NCBI GenBank assembly: GCA_049515555.1
Contig: JBEKTY010000024.1
Coordinates: forward strand, 1 to 60,025
DNA length: 60,025 nucleotides
DNA from: JBEKTY01 sp049515555
Lineage (GTDB): Bacteria > Planctomycetota > Planctomycetia > Pirellulales > Thermoguttaceae
Reading direction: 5' to 3'
The notes beneath the pieces are model-generated. The model made no database searches, had not been told where the DNA came from, and worked only from the letters and a program-made list of their open reading frames with translations. The stretch's first letter is position 1. Each line of letters starts with the position of its first letter. Positions 8,714-16,863 of this stretch are shown one piece after another. Position numbers and translations under genes: made by a program.

Positions 8714-9016
8714 CGGCTGCTCGCATCCCTCATACTCCCGCCCTCCGCTTTATACTATACATGAGTATCGTATCACACCGACCGGCACATTTCAAGCCCG
8801 GTTTGTGGACAATTCTTCCAATACCGGGCCGACTCTGGTTCCTGGTAGCTGGCGCAAATAGCGCAGAAGGCCGAGTTCGAAGCCCCGACGGGGCGGATCA
8901 GCACAAGCCCCGGGCGTAAACGTCAAAGAATCGCCATCGCCGATGAGAATAGCCGCCAAACGTATGCACTCGGGGCGCGAAAAACCAGGTTCTTTCGCAG
9001 CCCTCGCCAAGTCAGA

Positions 9017-9571
9017 CTACCACCTAACGCCGCGAAACGCTACCCATACCAGGACGCACAACGCCAAGCAGACGACCGCCGCAATCGCCATGGCGACTTT
9101 TGCGCCAAGCAGCGCTCCGTGGCGTAATCCTGGAACCAGTGCTCCGCAAAGGGCGCCGAACAGTGCCGCGCCGACACAACCCAGGGTCGCCAGCCCAGCA
9201 AGTCCGACGGTTTTCCCGGTTACTCCGAAAAACCATGTCACCCGAAAGGTTGCGGGGATCCCGAGGATCGCTCCCAAAACACCGGCGTAAATGCCGAACC
9301 TCCGCGCGCGTCGGGAGCGTTCAACTCCCGCCGCTGTCGCCGCGGAGCTTTCCAACCCAATTTGGGTGTCAGGCGGCAATGCGTCACCTTCCGCCCTCTC
9401 TCGTCTTGCGTAGGTGAATCGCGTTCCCAGGGATCCGCCCAGCAAGGCGCCGACCAGCGGCATCCACAAGTTTTGCACAACATTCATGTGGTTGAGCCAA
9501 ACCATCAATCCCGCTGCGAGGATACCGATGAAAGTGCCAACGATCGCCCCAACGTTCGGAAAGTTTCGCAT
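9017..9571 (-). CDS. Hypothetical integral membrane protein
   Basis: There are about four hydrophobic segments. GAIVGTFIGILAAGLMVWL is followed by WMPLVGALLGGSLG, then a soluble loop (about residues 55-90). After that come GIYAGVLGAILGI and a C-terminal pair ending AMAIAAVVCLALCVLVWVAF. Small-residue-rich helices (GxxxG-type) dominate. The start at 9571 was chosen for its ribosome site (GAGAAGGAGAACACTT), not the longer frame from 9616. No family is recognised. It may be co-transcribed with the DUF2784 gene just upstream, 48 bases away on the same strand. Confidence 0.75.
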   Translation of the reverse strand: MRNFPNVGAIVGTFIGILAAGLMVWLNHMNVVQNLWMPLVGALLGGSLGTRFTYARRERAEGDALPPDTQIGLESSAATAAGVERSRRARRFGIYAGVLGAILGIPATFRVTWFFGVTGKTVGLAGLATLGCVGAALFGALCGALVPGLRHGALLGAKVAMAIAAVVCLALCVLVWVAFRGVRW

Positions 9572-9619
9572 AAGTGTTCTCCTTCTCGTTGTGAAGTCCG
9601 ACGCAGCATTCGGCATCTC

Positions 9620-10039
9620 CTAGCCCTCGCGCCTGCCGCGGGCCATGAACCGGGGGCGGCGGGGCGGCGACCACGCCAGCGTCGCCAGCACTGCCAGGCC
9701 GAACAGGCAGTAGGCAACCGTGAACTGCCACGGCTTCAACTCCACGAACAGCACCGCGTGCAGGCATCGGCCGACAAACGAGCCGGGCTCGCCCCCCTCG
9801 CCGCCCAGCACGCGCAACCGATACTCCCAGTCGGTCAAGGGGCAGACGACGCCCCAGACCGACTCGACCACCACCAGGGCGATCGCGGCGAAGTGCCCGG
9901 CGCGAAACCAGAAATTGCGGATCCACGCCCATCTCCGCCAGATGCCCATCAAAATCAAGAGCATCCCCACGACCACGAAGCCCACGTAGGCCACGTGGAC
10001 CACCACGATCAGATCGGCCAGAAGGCGATATGCGAGCAT
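9620..10039 (-). CDS. DUF2784 family membrane protein
   Basis: The pattern matches DUF2784. The first helix contains VVVHVAYVGFVVVGMLL, followed by FRAGHFAAIALVVVES and the conserved VCPLTDWEYRLR motif with a Gly/Glu-rich loop. A last helix (QFTVAYCLFGLAVLATLAW) leads to a basic Arg-rich tail. Four transmembrane segments are predicted. DUF2784 proteins are about 120-140 residues, so this 139-residue protein is complete. Their function is unknown. It sits upstream of the 9017 membrane protein gene on the same strand. Confidence 0.85.
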   Translation of the reverse strand: MLAYRLLADLIVVVHVAYVGFVVVGMLLILMGIWRRWAWIRNFWFRAGHFAAIALVVVESVWGVVCPLTDWEYRLRVLGGEGGEPGSFVGRCLHAVLFVELKPWQFTVAYCLFGLAVLATLAWSPPRRPRFMARGRREG

Positions 10040-10128
10040 GGACGGGCAGATGAAGGTCTAGAAGTTGGACCTTTGCAATTGTGGACGCCCGGTGATTGCT
10101 CGAAAGGCCGGAGGGGCATGATCCTCAC

Positions 10129-11091
10129 CTATTTCCCCTCACCCTGCCCTCTCCCGGAGGGAGAGGGGACCGGGCATTCGTTGGTCGTTACGAAATAGTG
10201 CCGCAGGGCGTTGGGCAGATAGCGGACCAGGTCGCTGGCGATGAGCGACATCTGGCCGAGCTGCTCGGCGGCCAGGTCGCCGGCCAGGCCGTGCAGGTAG
10301 ACGCCCAGGCGGGCGGCCTGGTAAGGCTCCAGGCCCTGGCAGGCCAAGGCCGTAATCAGGCCGGTCAGCGAATCGCCGGAGCCGCCGGTGGCCATGCCGG
10401 GGTTGCCGGTAGTGTTACGCCACTGCCGCCGGCCGTCGGTGACCAGGGTGCGATGGCCCTTGAGCACCAGTACCACGCCCAGGCGCCGGGCGAGCTCGAT
10501 GGCCGCCGGGGGCCGCCGCGTGTCGGCGAGCTTCCTGCCGAGCAGCCGGGCGAACTCACCGGGGTGCGGCGTGAAGATCCGCGGCCACTCGGGCGGCGAG
10601 ATCCCGGCGGCAGTTGAGCGGGCCGGCAGATCACCCTTGGCGGCCAGGGCGTTCAGGGCGTCGGCATCCAACACCATTGGGCGGGGCAGCTCGCGATACA
10701 GCCGGACGACGAGTTGGTCGAGCTCGTCGGAGCGGCCCAAGCCGGGTCCGCAGGCGACCACCGTTGCCGTGTCGGCCAGCTCGACGATCCGCCGGCAGGC
10801 CGCGGCGGCGATCCGCCCGCCGGCGTCTTCCTCGAGCGGCGCGGTCATGTAGGAGGGCTCGAAGCCGGCCACGGTATCGAGAATCTGCCGGGGCACGGCC
10901 AGCCGCACCAGGCCTGCGCCCCCGCGGAGTGCGGCCATTCCCGCCAGGGCCACCGCCCCGGCCATGCCCCGCGAGCCGCCCACGATCAGTGCCGTGCCGA
11001 ACATGCCCTTGTGCGCGTCAGGCGGGCGGGGGGCCAGCCGCGGCAACGGCTCATCGAGCGACGGCTTGCGAACACGTTTGAGCACGGCCAA
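10129..11091 (-). CDS. nnrD: ADP/ATP-dependent NAD(P)H-hydrate dehydratase, stand-alone
   Basis: This is a ribokinase-like fold with HKGMFGTALIVGGSRGMAGA (about 27-46), VLDADALNAL (about 140), TPHPGEFARLLG (about 173) and NPGMATGGSGDSLTG, which carries the phosphate-binding and catalytic Asp region (about 229-243). The enzyme repairs hydrated NADH and NADPH. The partner epimerase domain (NnrE) that is often fused at the N-terminus is absent here. The C-terminal PSPSGRGQGEGK is encoded by an intergenic-type repeat (CCTCTCCCGGAGGGAGAGGG), so the reading frame appears to run into a repeat. The first codon is TTG, with a GTG two codons later, so the exact start is uncertain. Confidence 0.9.
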   Translation of the reverse strand: MAVLKRVRKPSLDEPLPRLAPRPPDAHKGMFGTALIVGGSRGMAGAVALAGMAALRGGAGLVRLAVPRQILDTVAGFEPSYMTAPLEEDAGGRIAAAACRRIVELADTATVVACGPGLGRSDELDQLVVRLYRELPRPMVLDADALNALAAKGDLPARSTAAGISPPEWPRIFTPHPGEFARLLGRKLADTRRPPAAIELARRLGVVLVLKGHRTLVTDGRRQWRNTTGNPGMATGGSGDSLTGLITALACQGLEPYQAARLGVYLHGLAGDLAAEQLGQMSLIASDLVRYLPNALRHYFVTTNECPVPSPSGRGQGEGK

Positions 11092-11241
11092 TCACTCGTC
11101 TCAAAAGAAGTCAGGAGTCAGAAGTCAGAAGTTAGAATGACGGCCCCACCAGAAATGGCCGAATCGGTCTTGGTGGGGCTTTTCTGCGATCGACCCACCC
11201 CGCTGCCTAATTCGTAATCCCTAATCCCCAATCCCCAATCC
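11092..11241. repeat. Intergenic hairpin and low-complexity tract
   Basis: GGCCCCACCA near 11142 pairs with TGGTGGGGC near 11171, and the plus strand continues TTTTCTG, so it resembles a plus-strand intrinsic terminator. The following CGATCGACCCACCCCG looks like a decayed relative of the 3-94 repeat. The tract then ends in CCCTAATCCCCAATCCCC units up to the larB stop codon. AGTCAGAAGTCAGAAGT near 11109 is another short tandem repeat. Confidence 0.6.
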
Positions 11242-12036
11242 CTAATCCCCACTCCGTTTTCGCTGGATGGCGAGATTGCGGGCGATCAGTCCGGCGACGT
11301 AGCCGCCTTTGAAGCCGGCGTCGATGTTGACCACGGTGACGTTGGCGGCACAACTGTTGAGCATGCCCAGCAGGGCGGCCACCCCGCCGAAGCTGGCACC
11401 GTAGCCGATGCTGGTGGGCACGGCGATGACCGGGCAGGCGACGTAGCCGCCGACCACGCTGGGCAGGGCCCCTTCCATGCCGGCCACGACCACGATGGCG
11501 TCGGCCTGCCGGAGCAGGTTGACCTTAGCGGCCAGGCGGTGGGGCCCGGCCACGCCCACGTCGCAGACCATGCTCACCGAGGCCCCGGTCCACAGCGCGG
11601 TCTCCCGGGCTTCCTCGGCCACCGGCAGATCGCTGGTGCCGGCGGTGACCACGACCACGCGGCCGCCCTGCTCGGCCTGGCCGTCGCGGGCCGGCTCGAG
11701 CGGGCCGCCGATGCGGAACGTCCGCCCCACCGGGTTATACCGCCCGGCGGGGAACCGCACCTGCAACTCCGCCGCCTGCGCGGCCGACATCCGCGTGGCC
11801 AGCACGTCGATCCCGCGGGCAAGCTGGGCCGCGAATATCTTCTCCATCGCCGCCACGGTCTTGCCCTCGGCGAAGACCACCTCCGGAAATCCGCAGCGCT
11901 GGGCCCGGTCCAGATCGATCTGGGCCTCGCCCACGTCGGCGATGGCCGGCCGCGCCAGCCGGTCTACGAACTCCGCCGCACACAACTCCCCCTGGAGCAG
12001 GCTGCCCACCAGTCGCTCGATCTCCTGCCGATCCAT
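11242..12036 (-). CDS. larB: Nickel pincer cofactor biosynthesis protein LarB
   Basis: The protein is related to PurE, the AIR carboxylase fold, in its C-terminal half. VVVVTAGTSDLPVAEEA, GMEGALPSVVGGYV and VIAVPTSIGYGASFGGVAAL are the family hallmarks. LarB carboxylates and hydrolyses nicotinic acid adenine dinucleotide to give the biscarboxylic mononucleotide that LarE then sulfurates. An in-frame ATG exists at 12048; the frame beyond that (to 12234) reads backwards through a palindromic repeat and is not coding. No larC is visible nearby. The gene is divergent from the peptidase gene at 12233, with a palindrome between them. Confidence 0.92.
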   Translation of the reverse strand: MDRQEIERLVGSLLQGELCAAEFVDRLARPAIADVGEAQIDLDRAQRCGFPEVVFAEGKTVAAMEKIFAAQLARGIDVLATRMSAAQAAELQVRFPAGRYNPVGRTFRIGGPLEPARDGQAEQGGRVVVVTAGTSDLPVAEEARETALWTGASVSMVCDVGVAGPHRLAAKVNLLRQADAIVVVAGMEGALPSVVGGYVACPVIAVPTSIGYGASFGGVAALLGMLNSCAANVTVVNIDAGFKGGYVAGLIARNLAIQRKRSGD

Positions 12037-12083
12037 ACCTATTATCATAATCGTCCGGGATAACCGAGCCAACCGGGGCCAGT

Positions 12084-12139
12084 GTATCCGGCACACTCCG
12101 TGTGCCGTTGGCCAGCGGCACACGGAGTGTGCCGGGTAC
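12084..12139. repeat. Palindromic repeat, CACACTCCGTGTGCC family, copy 2
   Basis: The arms 12084-12107 and 12116-12139 match copy 1 over 24 bases with a single arm mismatch. It lies in the divergent promoter region of larB and the peptidase gene, so it could affect expression of either. Confidence 0.9.
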
Positions 12140-12232
12140 ATTACGCACTTGCCCTTTGCGGCCCCAACTGGTCCAATGTTCGTGTAACCGTTCACAATCC
12201 CGGGGGAACAGTCCCCGCGGCGGGAGGGACCC

Positions 12233-13321
12233 ATGGATTACCAAGCACGCCGTGACAGGCTCCGCAAATCGCTGTGGAAAACGGGGGCCGATGCCCTGCT
12301 GGTGACCAACTTCACCAACGTCACCTACTTGACCGGCTTTACCGGCGACGACAGCTATCTGCTCCTGGGGCGCCGGGGTGAGATCATTCTGAGCGACGGG
12401 CGTTACGCGACGCAGCTCGCCGAGGAATGCCCGGGGCTGGAGGTGTCGATCCGCCACACTGGGGTGGGCATGCTCCAAGCGATGGTCCGGGCGGTGCGCT
12501 CCGCCCGTTTCGCCCGGCTGGCCGTCGAGGGCGATTCGATCACCGTCATGCTCCGCGACCGGCTGGCCGATAAGCTGCCGAAGGTGGCCCTGGCGGCCAC
12601 CTCGGGCATGGTCGAGAAGCTGCGGTTGGTCAAGGACAAGGACGAGATTGCCGAGGTTCGCAAGGCGGTTTGGTATGCGGAGCGGGCATTTGGCGCCGTT
12701 CGTGCCACGCTGGGGCCGGGGCAGACCGAGAAGTATCTCGCCGACGAGCTGGACTACCAGATGCGGCGGTTCGGCGGCCGCGGCTCGAGCTTTCCGGCCA
12801 TCGTGGCCGTGGGAGAGCGGGGGGCCCTGCCGCACGCCACGCCGACCGACCGGACCATCGGCCAAGGGGACTTCGTCCTGATCGATTGGGGGGCTGCCGG
12901 CCGCCTTTACAAGAGCGACTTGACGCGGGTCCTGATGACCGGTAGAATCTCGCCCAAACTGCGGCGTGTGTATGGAGTTGTGCTCAGGGCCCAAACCCGG
13001 GCCATAGCCGCCGTCCGGCCCGGCCGGCCGGCCGACGAGGTAGACGCCGTGGCCCGGGCTGTGATTACCGATGCCGGCTTCGGCCGTCGATTTGATCACG
13101 GGCTGGGGCATGGCCTCGGCCTGGAAGTCCATGAAGCGCCCCGGCTGGCCGTCAACTGCCCGACGCCGTTGAAGCCCGGGATGATCGTGACCGTAGAGCC
13201 GGGTATTTACCTGCCGGGCTGGGGCGGGGTCCGGCTCGAGGATGACGTGCTGGTGACCCGCGGCGGCCATGAAGTCCTGACGAGCGTACCCAAGCAATTC
13301 GACGAGATGATCGCCGGCTAA
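12233..13321 (+). CDS. Xaa-Pro aminopeptidase family (M24B) metallopeptidase
   Basis: An N-terminal creatinase-like domain (about 1-130, starting RRDRLRKSLWKTGADALLVT) precedes the pita-bread peptidase domain. The five metal ligands are present: D218 (IDWGAAG), D229 (YKSDLTR), H293 (GLGHGLGLEVHE), E322 (VTVEPGIY) and E336 (VRLEDDVLV). A second catalytic His lies in VHE. The enzyme removes N-terminal residues ahead of proline in the cytoplasm. GGGAGGGACCC precedes the ATG. At 362 residues it matches the short YqhT/PepQ-like members. It is followed 106 bases later by accB, an order also common for accB neighbours in Firmicutes. Confidence 0.93.
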   Translation: MDYQARRDRLRKSLWKTGADALLVTNFTNVTYLTGFTGDDSYLLLGRRGEIILSDGRYATQLAEECPGLEVSIRHTGVGMLQAMVRAVRSARFARLAVEGDSITVMLRDRLADKLPKVALAATSGMVEKLRLVKDKDEIAEVRKAVWYAERAFGAVRATLGPGQTEKYLADELDYQMRRFGGRGSSFPAIVAVGERGALPHATPTDRTIGQGDFVLIDWGAAGRLYKSDLTRVLMTGRISPKLRRVYGVVLRAQTRAIAAVRPGRPADEVDAVARAVITDAGFGRRFDHGLGHGLGLEVHEAPRLAVNCPTPLKPGMIVTVEPGIYLPGWGGVRLEDDVLVTRGGHEVLTSVPKQFDEMIAG

Positions 13322-13427
13322 CGCCAGTGTTCAGTTTTCAGCAGGGGTAAGTCCGCGCGGCCGGCAGGCGAGGCCGCTGGCGGTTTGGCAGGTCCTTACC
13401 AACGGTAGAACGATGGAGAGCCCCGGC

Positions 13428-13928
13428 ATGTCTGGTCCGACATCCAACCAAGACATTTTCGATGTGCGAAGGATTCGCCGCCTGGTCGAGCTGATGAAGG
13501 AGCACGACCTGACCGAGATCGACTTGCGGGAAGGCGAGATGCGGATTCAGCTCCGCCGGGGCTCGGAGCCGCTGGTGACGGCGCCGGCGCTGCGGGCGGC
13601 GGCGCTTTCGCCGGCCGCGGCCACGGCTGCCGATGCAGCCGCGGCGGCCCCCGCGGCGGCCGCCGCGGGCAGCGAGCAAGCCCAGCAGACGACGATCAAG
13701 AGCCCGCTGGTCGGCACTTTTTATGCCGCCTCTGATCCCGATTCGCCGCCCTACGTCAAGGTGGGCGATCACATCGGCCCGGAAACCACCGTCTGCATCG
13801 TCGAGGCGATGAAGGTCTTCAACCAGATTCGGGCCGAGGTCTCGGGCAAGATCCTGGCCGTGCTGGTCGAGAACGGGCAGTCGGTCGAGTTTGGACAACC
13901 CTTGTTCAACGTGGATACGCGGGCCTGA
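13428..13928 (+). CDS. accB: Acetyl-CoA carboxylase biotin carboxyl carrier protein
   Basis: The N-terminal helix-rich part (FDVRRIRRLVELMKEHDLTE) and a Pro/Ala-rich linker (about residues 50-85) lead to the biotinyl domain. The biotinylated Lys is in EAMKVFN, near residue 129 from this start. The protein carries the carboxybiotin between biotin carboxylase and carboxyltransferase for malonyl-CoA synthesis. The start at 13428 has GGAGAG seven bases upstream; an in-frame ATG at 13413 is possible but lacks a ribosome site. The stop codon overlaps the accC ATG by one base (TGATG), so the two are translationally coupled. Confidence 0.95.
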   Translation: MSGPTSNQDIFDVRRIRRLVELMKEHDLTEIDLREGEMRIQLRRGSEPLVTAPALRAAALSPAAATAADAAAAAPAAAAAGSEQAQQTTIKSPLVGTFYAASDPDSPPYVKVGDHIGPETTVCIVEAMKVFNQIRAEVSGKILAVLVENGQSVEFGQPLFNVDTRA

Positions 13929-15271
13929 TGTTCAATCGCATTCTGGTTGCCAACCGGGGCGAGATCGCCTTGCGGATCTTCCGTGCCTGCCGCGAGCTGG
14001 GCGTGGAGACGGTGGCCGTGTTCAGCGAGGCCGATCGGGGCGCGGCCTACCTGGAGCTGGCCGACGAGGCGTATTGCATCGGCCCGCCCAAGGCCGCCGA
14101 GAGCTACCTGAAGATCGACCGCATCATCAGCGCGGCGGAGATCGGCAACGTGCAGGCGATCCATCCGGGCTATGGATTCCTGGCCGAGAACGCGCATTTC
14201 GCCGACGTGTGCCGGAGCTGCAAGATCGAGTTTATCGGTCCGTCGCAGGAGGCGATGGCGCTGGTGGGCGACAAGAACGTGGCCCGCGGCATGGCCCGCA
14301 AGGCCGGCGTGCCCACTGTGCCGGGCAGCGAGGGGCTGATCGAGAGCGAGGCCCAGGCCCTGCAACTGGCCCGCGAGCTGGGCTTCCCCGTGTTGATCAA
14401 GGCCGCGGCGGGGGGCGGCGGGCGGGGGATGCGCGTGGCGCTGAACGAGTTGGCCCTCAAGGCCGCCTTGCAGCAGGCCGAGGCCGAGGCCGAGGCCGCC
14501 TTCGGCAGCGCCGAAATCTATCTCGAGAAATACGTCGAGCACCCCCGGCACGTCGAGGTCCAGGTGCTGGGCGACTTGCACGGCAAGGTGATCCATCTCT
14601 GGGAGCGCGACTGCACGCTGCAGCGCCGCCACCAGAAGCTGATCGAGGAGAGCCCCGCCCCGCGGCTGGAGGCCCACATCCGAACGGCCATCTGCGAGGC
14701 GGCCGTCCGCCTCACCCGCCTGGCCAACTACACCAGTGCCGGCACGGTCGAGTTCGTGGTGGACCGCAACGGGAACTACTATTTCATCGAGATGAACGCC
14801 CGCATCCAGGTCGAGCATCCGGTGACCGAGATGGTGACGGGCATCGACCTGATCAAGATGCAGCTCCTGGTGGCGGGGGGCGAGCCGCTGCCCGTAACGC
14901 AGGAGGAGGTGCACCTGAGCGGGGCGGCCATCGAGTGCCGCATCAACGCCGAGGACCCGGAGAAGGGCTTCCGGCCCACCCCGGGCCAGATCACGCGGAT
15001 CGTGCCCCCCGGCGGGTTCGGCGTCCGCTTCGATTCGCACGTCCACGCCGGCTATACCGTCTCGCCCTACTACGATTCCATGATCGGCAAGCTGATCGTG
15101 CACCGGCCCACTCGCCGCGAGGCCATCGCCTGCATGCAGGGGGCCCTGGGTGAGCTCCGCATCGAGGGCATCAAGACCACCATCCCCCTGCACGAGAAGA
15201 TCCTCCGCCATCCGGCCTTCGCCGAGAGCCGGGTCGATACCACGTTCATCGAGCGGACGTGGACCGGTTGA
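13928..15271 (+). CDS. accC: Acetyl-CoA carboxylase, biotin carboxylase subunit
   Basis: The full-length ATP-grasp enzyme has the N-terminal FNRILVANRGEIALRI, the glycine-rich ATP loop AAAGGGGRGMRV, and the active-site segment EMNARIQVEHPVTEMVTG with its conserved Arg and Glu residues. At 447 residues it matches bacterial AccC. It carboxylates biotin on AccB using bicarbonate and ATP. The gene is coupled to accB. The carboxyltransferase genes (accA, accD) are not in the window. Confidence 0.96.
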   Translation: MFNRILVANRGEIALRIFRACRELGVETVAVFSEADRGAAYLELADEAYCIGPPKAAESYLKIDRIISAAEIGNVQAIHPGYGFLAENAHFADVCRSCKIEFIGPSQEAMALVGDKNVARGMARKAGVPTVPGSEGLIESEAQALQLARELGFPVLIKAAAGGGGRGMRVALNELALKAALQQAEAEAEAAFGSAEIYLEKYVEHPRHVEVQVLGDLHGKVIHLWERDCTLQRRHQKLIEESPAPRLEAHIRTAICEAAVRLTRLANYTSAGTVEFVVDRNGNYYFIEMNARIQVEHPVTEMVTGIDLIKMQLLVAGGEPLPVTQEEVHLSGAAIECRINAEDPEKGFRPTPGQITRIVPPGGFGVRFDSHVHAGYTVSPYYDSMIGKLIVHRPTRREAIACMQGALGELRIEGIKTTIPLHEKILRHPAFAESRVDTTFIERTWTG

Positions 15272-15335
15272 CTTCCAGCCCGGCAGACAATAACCTGAGT
15301 GGTTTCAGCAGGAACCGTCCAGGCACCGCGTCAAG

Positions 15336-15411
15336 GTAGCAGGCGCACTCCGTGTGCCGTCCGCTGAAGCGGAAGAGGTGTGGCGGACGGCACACGGAGT
15401 GTGCCTGCTAC
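15336..15411. repeat. Palindromic repeat, CACACTCCGTGTGCC family, copy 3
   Basis: The arms 15336-15364 and 15383-15411 (29 bases) pair with one mismatch. The inner 17 bases match copies 1 and 2, but the outer bases read GTAGCAGG instead of GTATCCGG, with compensating change on the other arm. That compensation suggests pairing matters or that arms are copied together. It lies in the leader of the phosphofructokinase gene. Confidence 0.9.
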
Positions 15412-15460
15412 TTTCCACGCCGTGAACGGTAACTCTGCACAGTACCGAGGGAATTCTTTC

Positions 15461-16774
15461 ATGAACAACACACTGTCCCGGCCGCCGCAGATGGAGTCGA
15501 ACATCCACCGGGCGGCGATCCTGTTCGCCGGCGGCCCCGCCCCGGCGGCCAACGCCGTGATCTCCACTGCCGCCGTCTCCTTCCTCCGCAACAACATCGA
15601 CGTGCTGGGGATCCTGCACGGCTACTCGCACCTGGTGGAATTCGGCCCCGATCGCCCCCTGGTAGCGGGCAAGGACTATCTCCCCATCACGCACCAGGTG
15701 CTGCGGCGGTCGCGGAACAGCCAGGGCATCCTCATCGGCACGGCCCGCACCAACCCCGGCAAGAACGTTTCCGAGCCCGCGCACCTGCGCGATCCGGAGC
15801 GCTCGGCCCCGCTGCGAACCGTCTACCAGGCCCTCTGCTCGCTGGAGGTCGACGCCCTGATCTCCATCGGCGGCGACGACACGCTGAAGACGGCCAACAA
15901 GTTCAAGCTGTACCAGGAGACGCTCCCGCCGGGCAGCCGCCGCATCCCCGTGGTGCACCTGCCCAAGACGATCGACAACGATTACATGGGCATCGACTTC
16001 ACCTTCGGCTACTTTACGGCGGTGGATTTCCTGGCCTCGGAGATCCGCAACCTGCTGGCCGACGCCGAAGCCAACCGCGCCTATTTCCTGTGCGAGTGCA
16101 TGGGCCGCAGCGCCGGCTGGCTGGCCTACGGCGTGGCCATCGCCGGCGAGGCCAGCCTGGTCATCAGCGTCGAGGACATCACCGGCAAGTACGAGACCAG
16201 CGAAGAGACGCTCAATGCCAAGACCGGGCGGAAGGAAATCCGCCGCGTGATGAACCTGGCCGAGGTCGTCAAGCGGATCGTGGCCACGATGCGCGTCCGC
16301 GAAGAGGCCGAAGGCAAACAGTTCGGCGTCATCGTGCTGGCCGAGGGACTGGCCGAGCTGCTGCCCCACGAGCACATCGAAGGCGTTCCCCGCGACGAGC
16401 ACGGCCACATCGTCATCGCCCAGATCAGTCTCTGCCGGCTGTTCGCCGACTTGATCGGCAAGGAGTATAGCCAGCAGACGGGCAAGAAGCGCAAGGTGAC
16501 CGCCGTCACGCTGGGCTACGAGAGCCGCTGCTCCCGGCCGCAGGCCTTCGACGTCATGCTGGGCAGCCAGTTGGGCGTGGGGGCTTACCGGGCCTTGGTC
16601 GAAAAACGGCTCGACGGCGTGATGGTCTCCGTCAGCGGTCAGCTCGATCTGACCTACGTGCCCTTCCACCACCTGGTCGATCCGGCCACGCTGGTGACGG
16701 TGGTCCGCTACATCGAGCCCGGCAGCGACTTCCACCGCCTGGCCCGCTTCCTGGAAACCTACGTCAACGACTGA
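15461..16774 (+). CDS. 6-phosphofructokinase, predicted PPi-dependent type
   Basis: The PFK fold is clear: GGDDTLKTANK (G137-D140), PKTIDND (168-174) and MGRSAGWLA. The second Asp in GGDD and the Lys in PKTIDND are the residues that mark pyrophosphate-using PFKs, where ATP-PFKs have GGDGS and PGTIDND. It therefore likely interconverts fructose 6-phosphate and fructose 1,6-bisphosphate reversibly with PPi. The length (437) fits the long group of PPi-PFKs. The start at 15461 was chosen because the upstream frame reads through the palindromic repeat. It follows accC but is separated by 189 bases and the repeat, so it may have its own promoter. Confidence 0.93.
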   Translation: MNNTLSRPPQMESNIHRAAILFAGGPAPAANAVISTAAVSFLRNNIDVLGILHGYSHLVEFGPDRPLVAGKDYLPITHQVLRRSRNSQGILIGTARTNPGKNVSEPAHLRDPERSAPLRTVYQALCSLEVDALISIGGDDTLKTANKFKLYQETLPPGSRRIPVVHLPKTIDNDYMGIDFTFGYFTAVDFLASEIRNLLADAEANRAYFLCECMGRSAGWLAYGVAIAGEASLVISVEDITGKYETSEETLNAKTGRKEIRRVMNLAEVVKRIVATMRVREEAEGKQFGVIVLAEGLAELLPHEHIEGVPRDEHGHIVIAQISLCRLFADLIGKEYSQQTGKKRKVTAVTLGYESRCSRPQAFDVMLGSQLGVGAYRALVEKRLDGVMVSVSGQLDLTYVPFHHLVDPATLVTVVRYIEPGSDFHRLARFLETYVND

Positions 16775-16800
16775 GGGCGAACCCGCAGCGCCGGGATTGG

Positions 16801-16831
16801 GTGCCACTGCTGGCTTGTCCAGCAGTGGCAC
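16801..16831. repeat. Short hairpin GTGCCACTGCTGG, likely terminator or repeat
   Basis: The perfect 13-base arms (16801-16813 and 16819-16831) enclose CTTGT. It lies between the convergent PFK gene and the secreted-protein gene. The same hairpin recurs at 19071-19097 and, inverted, at 19138-19164, so it is a mobile or copied repeat as well as a possible bidirectional terminator. Confidence 0.85.
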
Positions 16832-16863
16832 CCGATCCCGGCGAAATCGTGACCGCGGCCGGA

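Larger units (their letters stand above)
8055..9016. other. About 1 kb of non-coding DNA rich in inverted repeats
   Basis: No reading frame with a ribosome site is convincing. Two further inverted repeats lie here (listed separately at 8317-8373 and 8618-8713), along with the CCCAATCCC low-complexity tract at about 8405-8430. A GCCCCGACGGGGC hairpin is at about 8880. A 72-codon minus-strand frame (8792-9010) has no ribosome site or recognisable motif. Confidence 0.6.

Noticed and set aside
12037..12234. N-terminal extension of LarB
   Set aside because: It translates the palindromic repeat (YPAHSVCRW-type residues, also seen in the unrelated frame at 6590-7093).
11735..15211. Minus-strand frames of 480-520 codons over the peptidase, accB and accC genes
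   Set aside because: They are antisense to well-recognised enzymes, and their His/Leu/Gly-rich composition is typical of shadows.
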